NCBI GenBank assembly: GCA_021234155.1
Contig: JAJEKV010000021.1
Span: 12,339,760-12,403,759 of the forward strand
Direction of reading: 5' to 3'
Length of the DNA: 64,000 nucleotides
From: Isoetes taiwanensis
Taxonomy: Eukaryota; Streptophyta; Lycopodiopsida; Isoetales; Isoetaceae
In this document: in pieces, positions 9,400 to 20,175 of the stretch
Layout of the letters: every line of letters begins with the position of its first letter
How positions within the stretch are numbered: the stretch's first letter is position 1
Translations under genes and position numbers: made by a program
Notes under the pieces: model-generated
Told to the model about the DNA's origin: nothing
Database searches by the model: none
Seen by the model: only the letters and a program-made list of their open reading frames with translations

Positions 9400-10915
9400 A
9401 AGTACATTTCCTTTTCTTGGCATCGGGCCTCAGAGTACCGAATCAAAATCTTCTAAGTCCTCTTCTTTTTACTCCAGCCCCAATTGCATCTAACAGTGAT
9501 ACAATATGTCGTGGTCCTTCACTGCAATGTGACAAGCTAGCAGTTTCCTTGTCCGCTCCACCCAAGCCTAGAGCTGCTTTTATTTGCAAGGACAGAGTAC
9601 ATTTTGAAGCCCCGAAGATATACATTGCGATAGCCCTATCTCATCGCTACCACTGATCATAATTTGAGGCTAGGGGCACGTGGTTTGCCGCCTAATGACA
9701 GAGCCTTAAGCTTGAGGACCTCCCCATACTCGGATGGACTATATTTATTGTGAAACACAATAACTTCCCCTTGTGAAGGTAGCCCATATAATGTGCACAT
9801 CAAGGCCCCTACCTAGGGTGACTCTCGATGCCTTGCATAGAAGTCATCAATAAATAACTCCTGCATAAAAGAAACATCGATTCAAGAAGAAATAGAAAAT
9901 GAAACCGGATAAATACCTCTTTTTGTCCCGCTCGACAACAATTGGGTTTGTTATTTTGAAAGAGGACTTCGACAAACTCACGTTCTATGAATACGTATAA
10001 AAAGAAAGAAGAGCTAGCAGCTTCAAATTTGACATCTTTCATCGCTTCATACCCTCGCTTCAGCTTGTCGCATGACAATTTCAAATGCATCCTCTCGGAG
10101 GTATTGAGGATCCATCATACATCACGGCCTCCATCATTTGTCCGGGGACATCGGGTCTCAAAGTCTATAAGTCCTCCCCCAGCCTACAACATGGGCATAT
10201 ATCCGCCCAATATCTCGTCTTCTCTCAACCCCCTCACCGGATATGTCCCAAAGCAACAAGTATGGTTTCCCACCTACATGGATGGGATATGCTTCGATAG
10301 CCCCAAGTAGATAACTTTTTCTGAGACCTCCTCTTCCACAACCTCGATCTCCTCATTTTCCAAGTCACGAGCTTCTCTTCCTCGGGATCTATCGGCTCCT
10401 CTCTCGGTGAGGCGGGGCGCTCGTTTGGCGACACATTGCACTTGAAGAAGAACTGGCATCTTTGCTTGGCTTAGTGTAAATCATGTATGTGTTGAACATG
10501 ATATCTAGGCCTAAAAAACTTTCCTTCCCCTCTTGCCCCGCACAGCTCGCATGTAGTTTCTTCAAGAACCTTCTAATTCGGTCATGATCGGGTTTGAAAA
10601 CATCTTAAGAAAAGCTTGGATGCTTAGTGAAGGCAAACCAGTCATAGGACATGGTTTCCGTCGACCAGCTCCACCATGAAGCTACGAAGGATGCCGCCAT
10701 ATGCATCGCAGAAACCTCGCTACACTCGCCATAATGTCTCCACGCCAGGGCAAAAATTATTATACACGTGGTTGCATCCATCGGCTCCTCTAGCTCCTCC
10801 TCGAACTCTTCGGGATGCTTCTCGGACGAAAATCCCGCTTTCTCCACTATTTTGTCATACCATGCGCTAAACAGCCCCATGCCTTATCGACCCGCTATTT
10901 GCCATTCTCTCGAGG
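9400..10915 (-). pseudogene. Gene D of the TIR element, unknown multi-exon protein
   Basis: Copy B (46130-46764) shows the cleaner start: an ATG leading to a 200-residue run with SKSDKAWELFSTWYDNIVEK, then KHPEEFEEEIEELVDAT. Copy A has the equivalent ATG at 10915, an early frameshift, then GLFSAWYDKIVEKAG and KHPEEFEEELEEPMDAT. Further on both have a Glu-rich stretch (copy A NEEIEVVEEEVSEK). Beyond the copy B deletion point, copy A continues with IPSMWVGNHTCCFGTYP, then YMPMLQAGGGLIDFETRCPR and HLKLSCDKLKRGYEAM in several frames, and near 9790 MCTLYGLPSQGEVIVFHNKY. I see no known domain. It lies between palindrome arrays 2 and 3. Introns are likely, but the decay prevents an exon map. Confidence 0.45.
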
Positions 10916-11029
10916 AAATACCGATTTATGACACTTAGAATGTGAGCTTTTGTAGCGCTTTGATTTGCAAAAGAGAGACTAAGAACGCGGGCAACGATCG
11001 CGAAAATAACACTTCCTTAATTTATGCTA

Positions 11030-11365
11030 TGCACAAATTCGCACCGCAATGCTACGCGGCGAAAACAAGACTTCGATAAGTTATTCTATTCACAATTTCG
11101 CACCATAACTACGGGCGAAAATACCCATTCCATTTTTATTCATGCACATTTTCGCGACCGTGGCTCACGCAGTGCGAAAACAACCCTTCAATATCTTATT
11201 GTATGTATAACTTCACACCGTATTAGTACTCGGTGCGAATATACCCCCCTTTCGCTTTTATACTATGCATTTTCAAGCAGGGCTACTACGGCGAAAATGG
11301 CCCTTCCATATTTTATGAGAGCCACAATTTCGCGACCGTAAGTGCGGTGTGAAAACACATCCACA
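11030..11365. repeat. Palindrome array 3
   Basis: About six units of about 57 bp built on degraded versions of the palindrome (TTTCGCACC...GGCGAAAA), with a third kind of spacer: 'cccttccatattttatg' and 'tatgcacaattt'. The same spacer occurs in copy B at 46843-47005 and 47658-47790, next to the same gene, so the array is an original part of the element. Confidence 0.75.
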
Positions 11366-11597
11366 ATCGAGTTGTACATAACATGGCTACTTTAAGTCTT
11401 ATATCCCAATGAAAGCAAATGTTTGCAATTAATATACAATAGATCTCCGCCAACAATCACTTATATTTATATTAGATAGATTCATATACGATATGACTTT
11501 GGGTGGCATGCATGACCCCAATTTATAGCATTCTTCTCTTCGCTTTCCCACCTTTCTCGCCATCTATCATGAAATGGAAGAAGTTTAAGTCCTGCTC
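11366..11597. other. Spacer at the 3' end of gene F
   Basis: AT-rich, with AATATACAATAGATCTCC near 11433, which is also present in copy B near 47837. Probably the 3' untranslated part of gene F. Confidence 0.35.
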
Positions 11598-13060
11598 TCA
11601 AACTCCAATTGCCGTCCGAACATCGAATAGAGAGACCACTCGCTCTCTTTCTCTCAGACTTTTGAACAGCTGATTATCCTTATGAATGTTCAAGTCTATG
11701 ACAACGGAATGAGTGCCATCATTGTCATCTTGTTCGACAGGAATCCAGACGTACTTTCTTCCTTCACGGACATTTCGCCATCTCCTATACTTAAAAGTGA
11801 CATACGTAGTTTGCTTCCTAATGCAATATCTGAACCAACCGCGGTCTCGACTTATCCTCGCATTCAAGACATTCAGCTCCATCGTGGAAGTCGAAAGCAC
11901 TCCAACCTTCAAGAAATACACTATCTAAAAAACTAGCCGCCGACTGTTGAACTGTAAACATCTTCAAGGTCTTCTTTACATTGTCGGCGCTCTTGAATAT
12001 GGCAATGAACAGATCAATTCCTAAATTTATCTTCACATGCCCGCATCTCCCTTCTCCTTTCAATGCCGCGAACATTTCCTGCGCGACAACTTACTCCATG
12101 CTAATAAGATAGAAGTGGCATCCGTGAGGCTGCGCAAAGATAAATCGGATAGGTCGGGCAATGGAAGCTCAGTTAGCTTGGATCTTCGTGGAGAGTATTC
12201 ATACCTCCAGAACCATATACCCCTTTCTCTGAGCTGTACTGGTGTGCTACCTTCGAACAACAAGCAGCCCATATCTTGGTGAAAGCAATGGAAAACACTG
12301 CTTATCGAGTGTGAAGAGACAGTGTTCTCCACATCAGATATACACAAACCTGAGAGAATAGGAATGAACTGGATAAGTAACTGAACTAATTTGAATATGG
12401 ATTGCATAGAATTACATACTCACAATTTGCTTCTAACCGTGGGAAAGTTCGTCGCTTGCTTATTTTTTCTTTTGCCCCAGATTGACCTAACTAAAGAACC
12501 TAACTCTATGATATAGATTAGTTCTTATTCTTTAGTTCTATGATGATGTGATGGACGGATGCATTCTGTGGACTCATTGTATTGGGAAGGGGGGTAGAGA
12601 CTTAAAGCTTAGTAGTTGATGCTCCTAGCTAGTCCCTCTTAGTGCATTACTAGATTTCGGCCCGTGTACAAGAACCACACCTGGTTGTGGGTGAAGGGGC
12701 CAGACTGGCTTAGAAGGAGGTTCGTGTTCTGACTCTTGAACGATCCCTCTGGTGTGTAAGGCCTACCGGGGATCATTGTGGACTAGGTCTAATGGCTTAC
12801 CACTGAGTGCGGGTAAGGCATGGGCTCGACACCCGTGAAGTGGTATCTGTTGGAGTGTATACATGCCTTACTTGTACAAATATCTCTTTGCCTGATCGAA
12901 ATCCGACCACCAAAGCCTTCCAATGTGCAGAAACATTATTTCTCCTGCATCTTTTGACTCGCCATTCACCTCGCATTGCAGGTTGGAGTGTAACAAAGCT
13001 CCCGGTCGACACCACGAAGCTTTCAAACTCATTTCCGACTGTGATAGAGCTTATAGCCAT
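11598..13060 (-). pseudogene. Gene F of the TIR element, unknown multi-exon protein next to the right end
   Basis: Exon 1 is clear in both copies: an ATG at 13060 (copy B 48727), 63 codons with NEFESFVVSTGSFVTLQP and HWKALVVGFRSGKEI, then a donor (GTAAGG at 12871; GTGAGT in copy B at 48538). The exon is 189 nt in both. The acceptor is CTCTCAG at 12350. Exon 2 reads FHCFHQDMGCLLFEGSTPVQ, then IWFWRYEYSPRRSKL. After a frameshift follow EMFAALKGEGRCGHVKINLG and SAASFLDSVFLEGWSAFDFH, and later a basic segment FKYRRWRNVREGRKYVWIPV with IDLNIHKDN. The family is unknown to me. Copy B has a TAG inside exon 1 and a +1 shift after VQLTEKG, so both copies are broken. Conservation of splice sites in both copies supports a real gene. 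It is transcribed inward from the right TIR. Confidence 0.55.
12476..12850. mobile_element. About 375-bp insertion in the intron of gene F (copy A only)
   Basis: Copy B reads straight through (CTTTTGCCATATTTGTTGGAG, about 48503-48523) where copy A has about 375 extra bases. The segment contains a phrase GGGCTCGACACCC near 12828 that resembles a pol III B box, so a SINE is possible. I could not define a clean target duplication or tail. Confidence 0.4.
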
Positions 13061-13428
13061 CTAGTCACAGAATTCAAATCAGAATGTGGAGCGGAATCGA
13101 AATACTAGGAAAGGCTACGCGATTTTACCTTGATCGGTTTTTTCTGTGGTCGAAACTCCCTTTAGCGCAGGTCGGCAGCCTCGAAAGTGAACCGAAGCTC
13201 CCTTTGGCGCTGGCAATCGATCTTCAAGCAAAAACTCGTTGTGGAAAACACCCGAAGGGAATTGAGGGCGGAGCTAACGGTTATAATTGCCACGTGTGTA
13301 TCGACACCCGCTAGAGGCACGGATATTACCGGTTACATGCGGAAAGGCGTAAAACCAAGGCTCGGTAAAAGTTCTCAGACAAGCTCGGCCCCCATTGGTC
13401 ATGAGCTTTTGACGTGGCATCGAGTAAG

Positions 13429-13460
13429 GGCCCTTATTTGATCTCAAAAAAACTCTAATG
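13429..13460 (-). repeat. Right TIR of copy A
   Basis: Ends in AACTCTAATG, the inverse of the left end. Just inside lies GACGTGGCATCGAGTAAGGG, which also lies just inside the right end of copy B, so the right ends of the two copies match beyond the TIR. Confidence 0.85.
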
Positions 13461-13966
13461 CTTTTGCAATAGCAAGACGTTGTTTAGGATCCTTCTGGAT
13501 GGTGATAGATCGGAATACCCTTTCTTCAGATGCCACAACTCTGCATGCCTGTGTAGAGATGGTGCATCAAGTTATTCATGAAAAGAACCTTATGAATTGC
13601 CAGGTTCTTGAAGGGTTTACATTTCGGAGGTTGAGTTCTGGTCTTTTGCATTTAGGATGCATGCTTCGATATGGATATGGTAGAACCTCCAGGATGCTTA
13701 AGGCAACCAATATTTGTGCAAAATTTGCAAAATAGCATCAATTACGTTAGGATCCCTAAAGCAAGATGAGGTAGTTGCACTCAGATCCGAATATCTCGAG
13801 CTGCACTGATCTTTTTCAAATGATTTTTGGAGGAACAATCAGAGAAAAATTGTGCTAAGATGTGAGAAAAAATTGGCTCAATTTGTATCTGGGATGTCTG
13901 AGAAAACCGGGTTCAAATTTGAAAGAAAATTTGGCCAGTGCACTTCCCTGAGACATGTGGGCTCCA
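13461..13966. other. Right flank of copy A, no recognisable gene
   Basis: A 78-codon plus-strand frame at 13499-13735 has no known motif. It includes the phrase near 13605 that is echoed at 1517. From 13740 the sequence is non-coding. Confidence 0.35.
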
Positions 13967-14916
13967 ACATGCCAAAGTGGCTCAAACATGCCACCTAGGC
14001 TCCTACATGCCACATCTATGCTCCAACATGCCACCTAGACTCCATGTCACCTACGCTTCGAAATGCCATGCGGGCTTCAACATGCTACCTAGGCTCCAAC
14101 ATGCCAAGGTGCCTCAAACATGTCACGTGGGCTCCAACATGCCACCTATGCTCAAATATGCCAAGGTGGCTCCAACATGCCACGGTGGCTCAAACACGCC
14201 ATGTGGGCTCCAACAGGCCACCTATGCCAAGGTGGCTCCAACATGCCACCTATGCTCCAACATGCCAAGGTGGCTCAAACATGCCAAGTGGGATCCAACA
14301 TGTCACCTAGGCTCCAACATGCCAAGGTGGCTCAAACATGCCACCTAGGCTCCAACATGCCACATAGGCTCCAAAATGAGATGCGGGCCAAAACATGCCA
14401 CCTAGGCTCCAACTTGCCAAGGTGGAGCAAACATGCCAATGCAAGGTGGTCCAACATGCCACCTGGGCTCCAACATACCAAGGTGGATCCAACATGCCAC
14501 CTGGGCTCTAACATGCCAAGGTGGCTCAAACATGCCAAGTGGGCTCCAACATGCCACCTAGGCTCTAACATGCCAAGGTGGCTCAAACATCTCACGTGGG
14601 CTCCAACATGCCAAGGTCGAGCAAACATGGCAAGGTGGCATGCCATGTGGGCTCCAACATGCCACCTAGGCTCCAACATGCCAAGGTGGCTCAATCATGC
14701 CAAGGTGGCTCCAACATGCCACCTAGGCTCTAACATGCCAAGGTGGCTCAAACATGCCACGTGGCTCCAACATGCCACCTAGGCTCTAACATGCCAAGGT
14801 GGCTCCAACATGCCACCTAGACTCCAACATGCCAAGGTGGTTCAAACATGCCACGTGGGCTCAACCATGCCACCTAGGCTCTAACATGCTAAGGTGGCTC
14901 CAACGTGCCCACGTGG
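13967..14916 (+). repeat. 19-bp minisatellite (about 50 units)
   Basis: The unit is CTCCAACATGCCACCTAGG or CTCAAACATGCCAAGGTGG; variants mostly change CCTAGG to AAGGTGG or CGTGGG. The period of 19 is not a multiple of three, so the long open frames across it (for example 14120-14782) are artefacts of a stop-poor repeat. Confidence 0.9.
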
Positions 14917-15235
14917 AGCCCATGTTTGAGCCACCTTGGCATGTTGGAGCCCACGTGGCATGTTAGAGTGGGCGTTGAATGTTTGAGCCAACTAGGTGGC
15001 ATGGTGGATCCTAGGGGTACAACATTCGAACCATAAAAAATAGCATATGAAATCAATTAAACCATTGAAAAATATTTTATTAGAAGTGGCATTTTTAGGC
15101 CATTAATGTTTGAATTGGAATGTTGGAGCCTAGGTGGCATGTTTGAGCCACCTTGGCATGTTGGAGCCCACGTAGCATGGTTGAGCCCACGTGGCATGTT
15201 ACATGTTTGAGCCAACTAGGTGGCATGGTGGATCC
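14917..15235 (-). repeat. Inverted blocks of the same 19-bp minisatellite
   Basis: At 14917-15000 and again at 15119-15225 the unit appears in the opposite orientation (TTGAGCCACCTTGGCATG, TTGGAGCCCACGTGGCATG). The switch at about 14916 creates a large inverted repeat with the preceding array. Confidence 0.85.
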
Positions 15236-15345
15236 TAGGGGTACAACCTTTGAACCATAAAAAGAGCATATGAAATCAAACAAACCATTGTAAAATATTT
15301 CATTAGAAATGGCATTTTTAGGCCATTAGTGTTTGAATTGGAATT
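14995..15345. repeat. Direct duplication of about 225 bp
   Basis: The block starting at 15001 (GTGGATCCTAGGGGTACAAC) and ending with TTTTTAGGCCATTAATGTTT recurs from 15229 with few changes. Each copy is preceded by an inverted minisatellite block, so the duplicated unit includes it. Confidence 0.75.
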
Positions 15346-16884
15346 TAGTGCTTCAGGTTTTCTCAACAAGAAATATGCAAATGTGACCTCAAGAATCGAT
15401 TTCGACTAATAAACTGTCACTTTGCAAAAATGACTTAGAACTTAAGGTTTTTGTGTCTTTTTTATGATGTTTCTTGAATGTTTTTTGTGAAATGAGTTGT
15501 GGCGAAAGGGATAAGAGGAAACTAGGTGTAGGCAGGCCTGGAGTAGATATGCTAGTTTTGTCATTTTGTATTCTTGCACGCATCCTAAGAAATCGAGTTG
15601 GGGGGTCTAAATTTGGCCAAATTCATTTTTTTCAAAGCTCGTTACATTTTGGAGTAAAAAACTTTGGATTATAACCATAAAATGTTTTTAGGGCAAGAAT
15701 GGCTAGGGATGGGTGGCTTGCCAACAAAGGTGATGACTTGGCAAGCAAAGGGTGACATGGCAATGTGAGGGTGGTGATGTGGCAAGAAAATTAGCAAACA
15801 ACTTTTCTCCTAGTCAAAACCTTGTTGTGACATGGATATGATATGGTGATGAGAGTGATATAATGGAACCTTTGACATGTATGCACAATGCTGCTTGGAT
15901 TTTGAGATTTTTAAGCCCACTTTCTGCCTTGTCTAGGAATGCCATGTCAAAGGTGTAATTTCTCTCTCTATCGTTGTTTTTCTAGAGAGAGAATATGGTT
16001 TTCAACTTTAAAAGTGGTTAAATTGGCTGGAATTTTAGCAACTTTTCATATGTGGTGGATTAATGGTGTACTTTTGGCTAGGAAAAGTGGTCTTCCTAAC
16101 TTTTGGTCTTGACAAATGGAATGGTGTATGAAAGGGGAGAAAATGATGTATAAGAGATGATTTTTTTGGGTGGAATGATGGTAGTAAAGCCTTGGGAAAT
16201 AGCAAATCATGCCTTAAGAAGTAACATCATGGCAAAAGCTTGAATCATGCAAAGTACCATTGAATTTCGAGTGGTCTTCCAAACTTTAACTTTGGGGTCT
16301 TCAACCTTTGACTTCAAGTGTTCAAGCTTAGGTGATCAAATGTCCTTCAAGAAATGCCTATATGATGTCAAACCAATGTCCATCTTTGGATCTTCATATC
16401 AGTGTGTCTTCTACAAGTGGCCAAGTGATGGATGTCTTCAAGTTTCACGCTCTACAAGCTCTCACACACACATGTATGAAGTCAAAGGCTAGTGAAGTGT
16501 GTCAAGCATGCATACAGCTCTTGTATGCTGCCATTTTGTGGCAGTAATGGCATGTGGACAACTTGATCATATATGGATTCTTAGAAGACCATAAAAAACC
16601 ACACCCCAAAAAAACACTACCTTAAAAACACCACCTTAAAAAAACCATGCCGTCGAAAAACCATACTGCCTGAGAAAACAACACATCCTTAGAAAAGAAA
16701 CTACACCTCTTTAAGAAACCACACATTCTTAAAAAAAAAAACTATGGCTTCCTAAGAAAAACTACAACATATCCTTGAAAAACCACACCTCCATATAACT
16801 ATGTGTAGGTTTTTTTCAAATCTTCAAAAAAACAATCCGTATTTTGTTTTTACTGTTCTTTTCAGCCGTGGACCAAATGTTGGG
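15346..16884. other. Non-coding stretch
   Basis: No gene seen. 15700-15800 repeats GTGATGTGGCAAG-type phrases like those at 240-690. A small inverted repeat (CTCTCTCTATCG...TAGAGAGAGA) lies at 15962-15992. Frames at 16247-16547 are short and featureless. Confidence 0.4.
16580..16810 (+). repeat. A/C-rich degenerate repeat
   Basis: A run of phrases of the form AAAACCACACC and CCTTAAAAA every 20-25 bp, directly upstream of the LINE copy. Confidence 0.6.
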
Positions 16885-19195
16885 GTTATAGTGAAGCCTC
16901 CACTTTGCTGGGAATGCCTCTGTCTCTTAATCCTTGCTTAAAAGGACTTTGGCAGCCTATCATTAACAGAATCAAGAAAAAAACTAAATAACTTTAGAGG
17001 TGGTTTATCCTTTGCCGGCAGGACTTTAATTGCTAATTCTGTTTTAGCTAGTTCACATATTTATTTCTCCTCTGCTCTAGTGGCTCCCAAGGCTGTTTAT
17101 TCTGAGATTGAGAAAATAATTAGAAGCTTTGTTTGGAAGGGATCTCATTTAGTAAGCTGGAAATACATTACTAAGCCTAAAAAATATGGTGGCCTAGGTT
17201 GCAAAAATCTTCATTTACAGGCTTGTGCTCTAGCTGGGAAATATGTCTGGAAGTCCTTGATTAATAATTCAAGTTCATCTTCTCAGTTTATTAATTATTG
17301 GCTCTCCTGCTCTCACCCTGATGGTCATCCTTCAATTGGTCATATTTTACCTGATTCTTGCTTCAATGTTCTCCATTCTGGATCTAATACTTCCCCTCTT
17401 ATGAGGAACATTATTATGGCTTGGAATAAAGTTCAATCTAGCTTTATCTATGCTGCACCTCAAGATCTTAATCTGTAAATGACAATTTTTTGGAACCCCA
17501 TTCTCAAAAATCATCCAAGTAAAGTCTTTGCCTTGAGACATTCAAGGATCTACAAGAAATGGTCTGACTTTGGTTTCCAATTCTTAAGTGACCTCTACAT
17601 CAATAACAAGTTAATTTCTTGGACTTCTTTGAGAAGTATCATGCAGGGAACTTCAAGTGACAAAAAGATCTATCTTCATATTAAATCAATTCTTCCTCAC
17701 ATCTGGCTGAATAATGTTGTTCCTAAAGCAACTAACTGGAGCCTTGATGGTAAATGTCATTACAAGGTTAGTAAGATCTACTCAGCCATTAATAGATCTG
17801 ATGTCCCCTCCAAGGCAATATCTAAATGGTCTATTTCTGAGGAGGATGGTATTGTTCTCTTTCATGAAGTATGGAATTCTTACTGTTTCCCAAAGGTAAA
17901 CTTCTTTATTTGGCTTCTGGCCAATAAAAGTATACCAAGTCTCCAAATGCTCTCCATTAGAAATGATGATATCTCTGCCCTGTACCACCTTAGCTGCAGT
18001 ATGGATGAAAATCTTGACCATATTTTCCTTTGCCCTAAACTCAATCCTTTTTTGTCTTGGTTTAATGATAAGTTGGGTTATCTCTTCCCCAACAAGATCT
18101 CGGGTAATTTATTGTCATATATTCAAAACAACTGTGTCTTTGCTAATACTATTATGTTTATTGCTCTTTGAAATGTTTGGAAAGCAAGGAATAGAGTTGT
18201 TTATGGTAAGAAGAATTTCTCAACCTTCTGGATTAAGATGCATTTTCAGCTTGATGTTGAATCCACTGCCTCAGCACACAAAAGAAAATTTGCTGATAAG
18301 TATAACAAAAAATGGGACTCAATTGGTCATTTCTGGGGGTCTTTTGATTTATTTGCATCTAATTTAAGTGTCATTAATTCTAATTCTATTTTTTGTGATG
18401 ATGCTAGCCTACTTGAACATATGTAAGGAAAGCTTGGGGGAGTTGGGGGATAATCTTCTCAAGAAGGATGTTGGCCAAGATCTAAGTTTGTTCTTGAGCA
18501 AACTTACTATGAATGAGTCAGATTGGTGCAAGAGGCCAAGTTTACCTGGAATATTCTGCAGAGAAGTGGTTCAGGTGTATTGTATATTTGATTTCCTATC
18601 AATGTACCACTACTACATGTCAGAGGAACAATTTTCAAGGTTCAGAGAGCAGTACTACACTCACAAATTATTGGCAGACTTATATGGCTCGTTGCTTTGC
18701 TTAAGTGAGGCTGATCTCTCTTGCTTTGATGAAATTGCTAAGCAGACTGATGACTCCTATTCTTTTGGATCTGCTGCTACTTTCTACTTTTACTTTAATT
18801 CCAAGCTTGACTCCCAGTGCTTTTAAACTGTCTACTTGCCTAGCCTACATCAATACTCCTGCCTGGCCATCAATTGCTCAATCTTACCTCCTAATCTGGC
18901 TCGAATTTTGGTTGCTTTCTATAGGTGCTGACAAGGTTCAATTTTGGTTGGGGTCGTGATTGCTCTTCTCTCACTTAAAGACTGATACACATTAGTTGAC
19001 TTTTCTTTACAGGGTCAACTCTGTAATCTTCAGACTTGACTTGTTCTATTTATCTGTTCACTCTATCAATACCTCCCTTTATGGAAGGTTATAGTTAAAG
19101 TCCTTTGCTATAATGTACTCTGCTGGTCTAAGCAGATCTATGTATTATTTTTCTTGATTAATGAAAAAATCTACTCTTACTCTCAAAAAAAAATA
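16885..19195 (+). mobile_element. 5'-truncated L1-type LINE (copy 1)
   Basis: Begins abruptly inside the reverse transcriptase domain (a LLGMPLSLNPCLKGLW phrase at about 16905; the second LINE has LLGMPLSLNPNIKGLW at about 62410). It runs through the C-terminal part of ORF2 and about 760 bp of 3' untranslated region, and ends in an A-rich tail (about 19178-19197). No target duplication recognised. Confidence 0.8.
16895..18426 (+). pseudogene. LINE ORF2 C-terminal part (thumb and zf-RVT region)
   Basis: Homologous over its length to the LINE at 61741-63900. After an early frameshift (about 16990) one frame runs from 17080 to 18426, broken only by a TAA at 17476 and a TGA at 18169 (before NVWKARNRVVYG). 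Key text: SSHIYFSSALVAPKAVYSE, GGLGCKNLHLQACALAGKYV, and the zf-RVT-type segment FPKVNFFIWLLANKSIPSL followed by LDHIFLCPKLN. The YADD catalytic box lies upstream of the truncation and is missing, so this copy cannot encode an active enzyme. The TGA stop fits C-to-T decay of CGA. Confidence 0.8.
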
Positions 19196-19197
19196 AA

Positions 19198-19445
19198 AAT
19201 AAAAATGTTAGCTCAAGCAATGTGAGCACTCTAGAAGAAAAACAGACTATACTACGAACATAACCCCTATGTCAGATATCATGCCTAAAGCCTATAACAT
19301 AAGATCCGTGCAAGTCCAACCACAAGGTATAGTTTCCATGAGAAAAAACATGATAAAAGAATTGACAAGGCACATTGGTGATAATGCAATTGCAACATCG
19401 ATAAGAAATATACCACCCAAAAAAAAATTATAAACCCAAAGTACG
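19198..19445. other. Junction between the LINE tail and the gypsy fragment
   Basis: About 250 bp with no homology to either neighbour that I can see and no ORF. It abuts the gypsy sequence inside the protease region, so the 5' part of gypsy copy 1 was lost here. Confidence 0.4.
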
Positions 19446-19448
19446 CCA

Positions 19449-20160
19449 TCCCTAGAAGCAAAGTTGAGCATCCTGGTTCTGTCGAAGTGATTGATGGACG
19501 AGAGATCTCCTCGGGTGCAGTCACAGAATGTACTGCGCCTCTTCAGGTTTTGTTCGAAGGAGTTTCTTGTAGTATTTCCTTCAATCTCATTGCCAGCCCT
19601 CATGCGCCAATAGTCTTGGGTCTGCCCTGGCTCGAGCTACATAACCCGCAGATTGATTGGCATACTAGATCATTTCGATTTGCTGGTTCTAGCTCCAGTT
19701 CCAGTTCATCTACAGATCAGGTTTCTACACCAACATCAACTTCGATCCGTGCTGTATCGTGGGCCCCTGATTCCATCCTTGCTCTTCCTGTTTCTGTTCC
19801 ATGTTCTGATTCGACTCTTGCCTCTGCTCCAGTTCATGCCCCAGATTCTGACCATATTCTTGATGATGTCCCTTTCTTGCTCCAGTCTCTGTTCCTGCTC
19901 CAGTTCTTGCTCCAGTCCCTGTTCCTGCTCCAGTTCTTGCTCCAGTCCCAGTTCTTGCTCCAGTTCCAGTTCATGTTCCAGTTGCTCCTGCTCACGTTCA
20001 TGTTCCTGCTCATGTTCCTGCTCCTGCTTTTGTAGAGACTTCTTCATGCCCTCAGTTTCGTATCTCGAAGATTTCTCTTCGCAAGTTCGATAAATCTAGA
20101 AGGCAAGATCCAAGTTCAGTATTTGCAATCCAGGTTCACCCGTCATCTAGCTCGGCACCA
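19449..20160 (+). pseudogene. Gypsy copy 1 protease end and Pro/Val/Ala linker
   Basis: The part at 19487-19650 reads SGAVTECTAPLQVLFEG and IVLGLPWLELHNPQIDW, the flap and C-terminal region (ILG-like) of a retropepsin; the active-site part is missing. From about 19860 the DNA is a short tandem repeat (CCAGTTCCTGCT-like) that in the original frame codes Pro-Val-Pro-Ala-type repeats. A frameshift near 19875 turns it into a false Leu/Gln-rich frame. The original frame resumes with RISKISLRKFDKS before the RT start. Confidence 0.7.
19868..20035 (+). repeat. Minisatellite coding a Pro/Val/Ala-rich linker
   Basis: Units of 12-18 bp such as CCAGTTCTTGCT and CCTGTTCCTGCT. Copy 2 has a shorter version at 50048-50150, showing length variation of the linker between protease and RT. 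Confidence 0.75.
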
Positions 20161-20175
20161 ACGAAGTCTGCTCCA

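Larger units (their letters stand above)
1674..13460. mobile_element. Large TIR element, copy A (about 11.8 kb), unclassified DNA transposon
   Basis: Both ends carry a 32-bp inverted repeat starting CATTAGAGTT and ending near AAATAAGGGCC, with one mismatch between the arms. The same ends bound copy B at 45064-49150, and copy B also shares the first about 1.1 kb and last about 3.2 kb of the interior, which fixes the boundaries independently. No target duplication is visible (left flank AAGAGCCA, right flank CTTTTGCA). The interior holds a plus-strand multi-exon gene (2137-4781), a minus ORF (5351-5920), a triplicated plus-strand exon (6237-7262), a histone H3-like minus gene (7443-7960) and two minus-strand genes (9400-10915 and 11598-13060). 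Arrays of a GC-rich palindrome lie between the blocks. The termini are not CACTA-type, the lack of a target duplication argues against Mutator or hAT, and Helitron ends are absent. Confidence 0.75.

Noticed and set aside
1674-13460. CACTA/EnSpm classification because of repeated internal palindromes
   Set aside because: The ends are CATTAGAG, not CACTA, there is no 3-bp target duplication, and the palindromes are internal rather than subterminal.
14120-14782. 220-codon ORF, and several others, across 13938-14782
   Set aside because: It lies wholly in the 19-bp minisatellite. Open frames occur on both strands because the unit lacks stops; the period is not a multiple of three.
18368-18826. 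152-codon ORF downstream of LINE copy 1 ORF2
   Set aside because: It overlaps the end of ORF2 in another frame and then covers the 3' untranslated region; no motif.
19487-20035. Leu/Gln-rich 182-codon protein
   Set aside because: Only its first part is protease; the Leu/Gln run is the Pro/Val linker read in a shifted frame.
19736-20047. Glu/Gln-rich minus-strand ORF (103 codons)
   Set aside because: Antisense of the linker minisatellite; composition is explained by the repeat.
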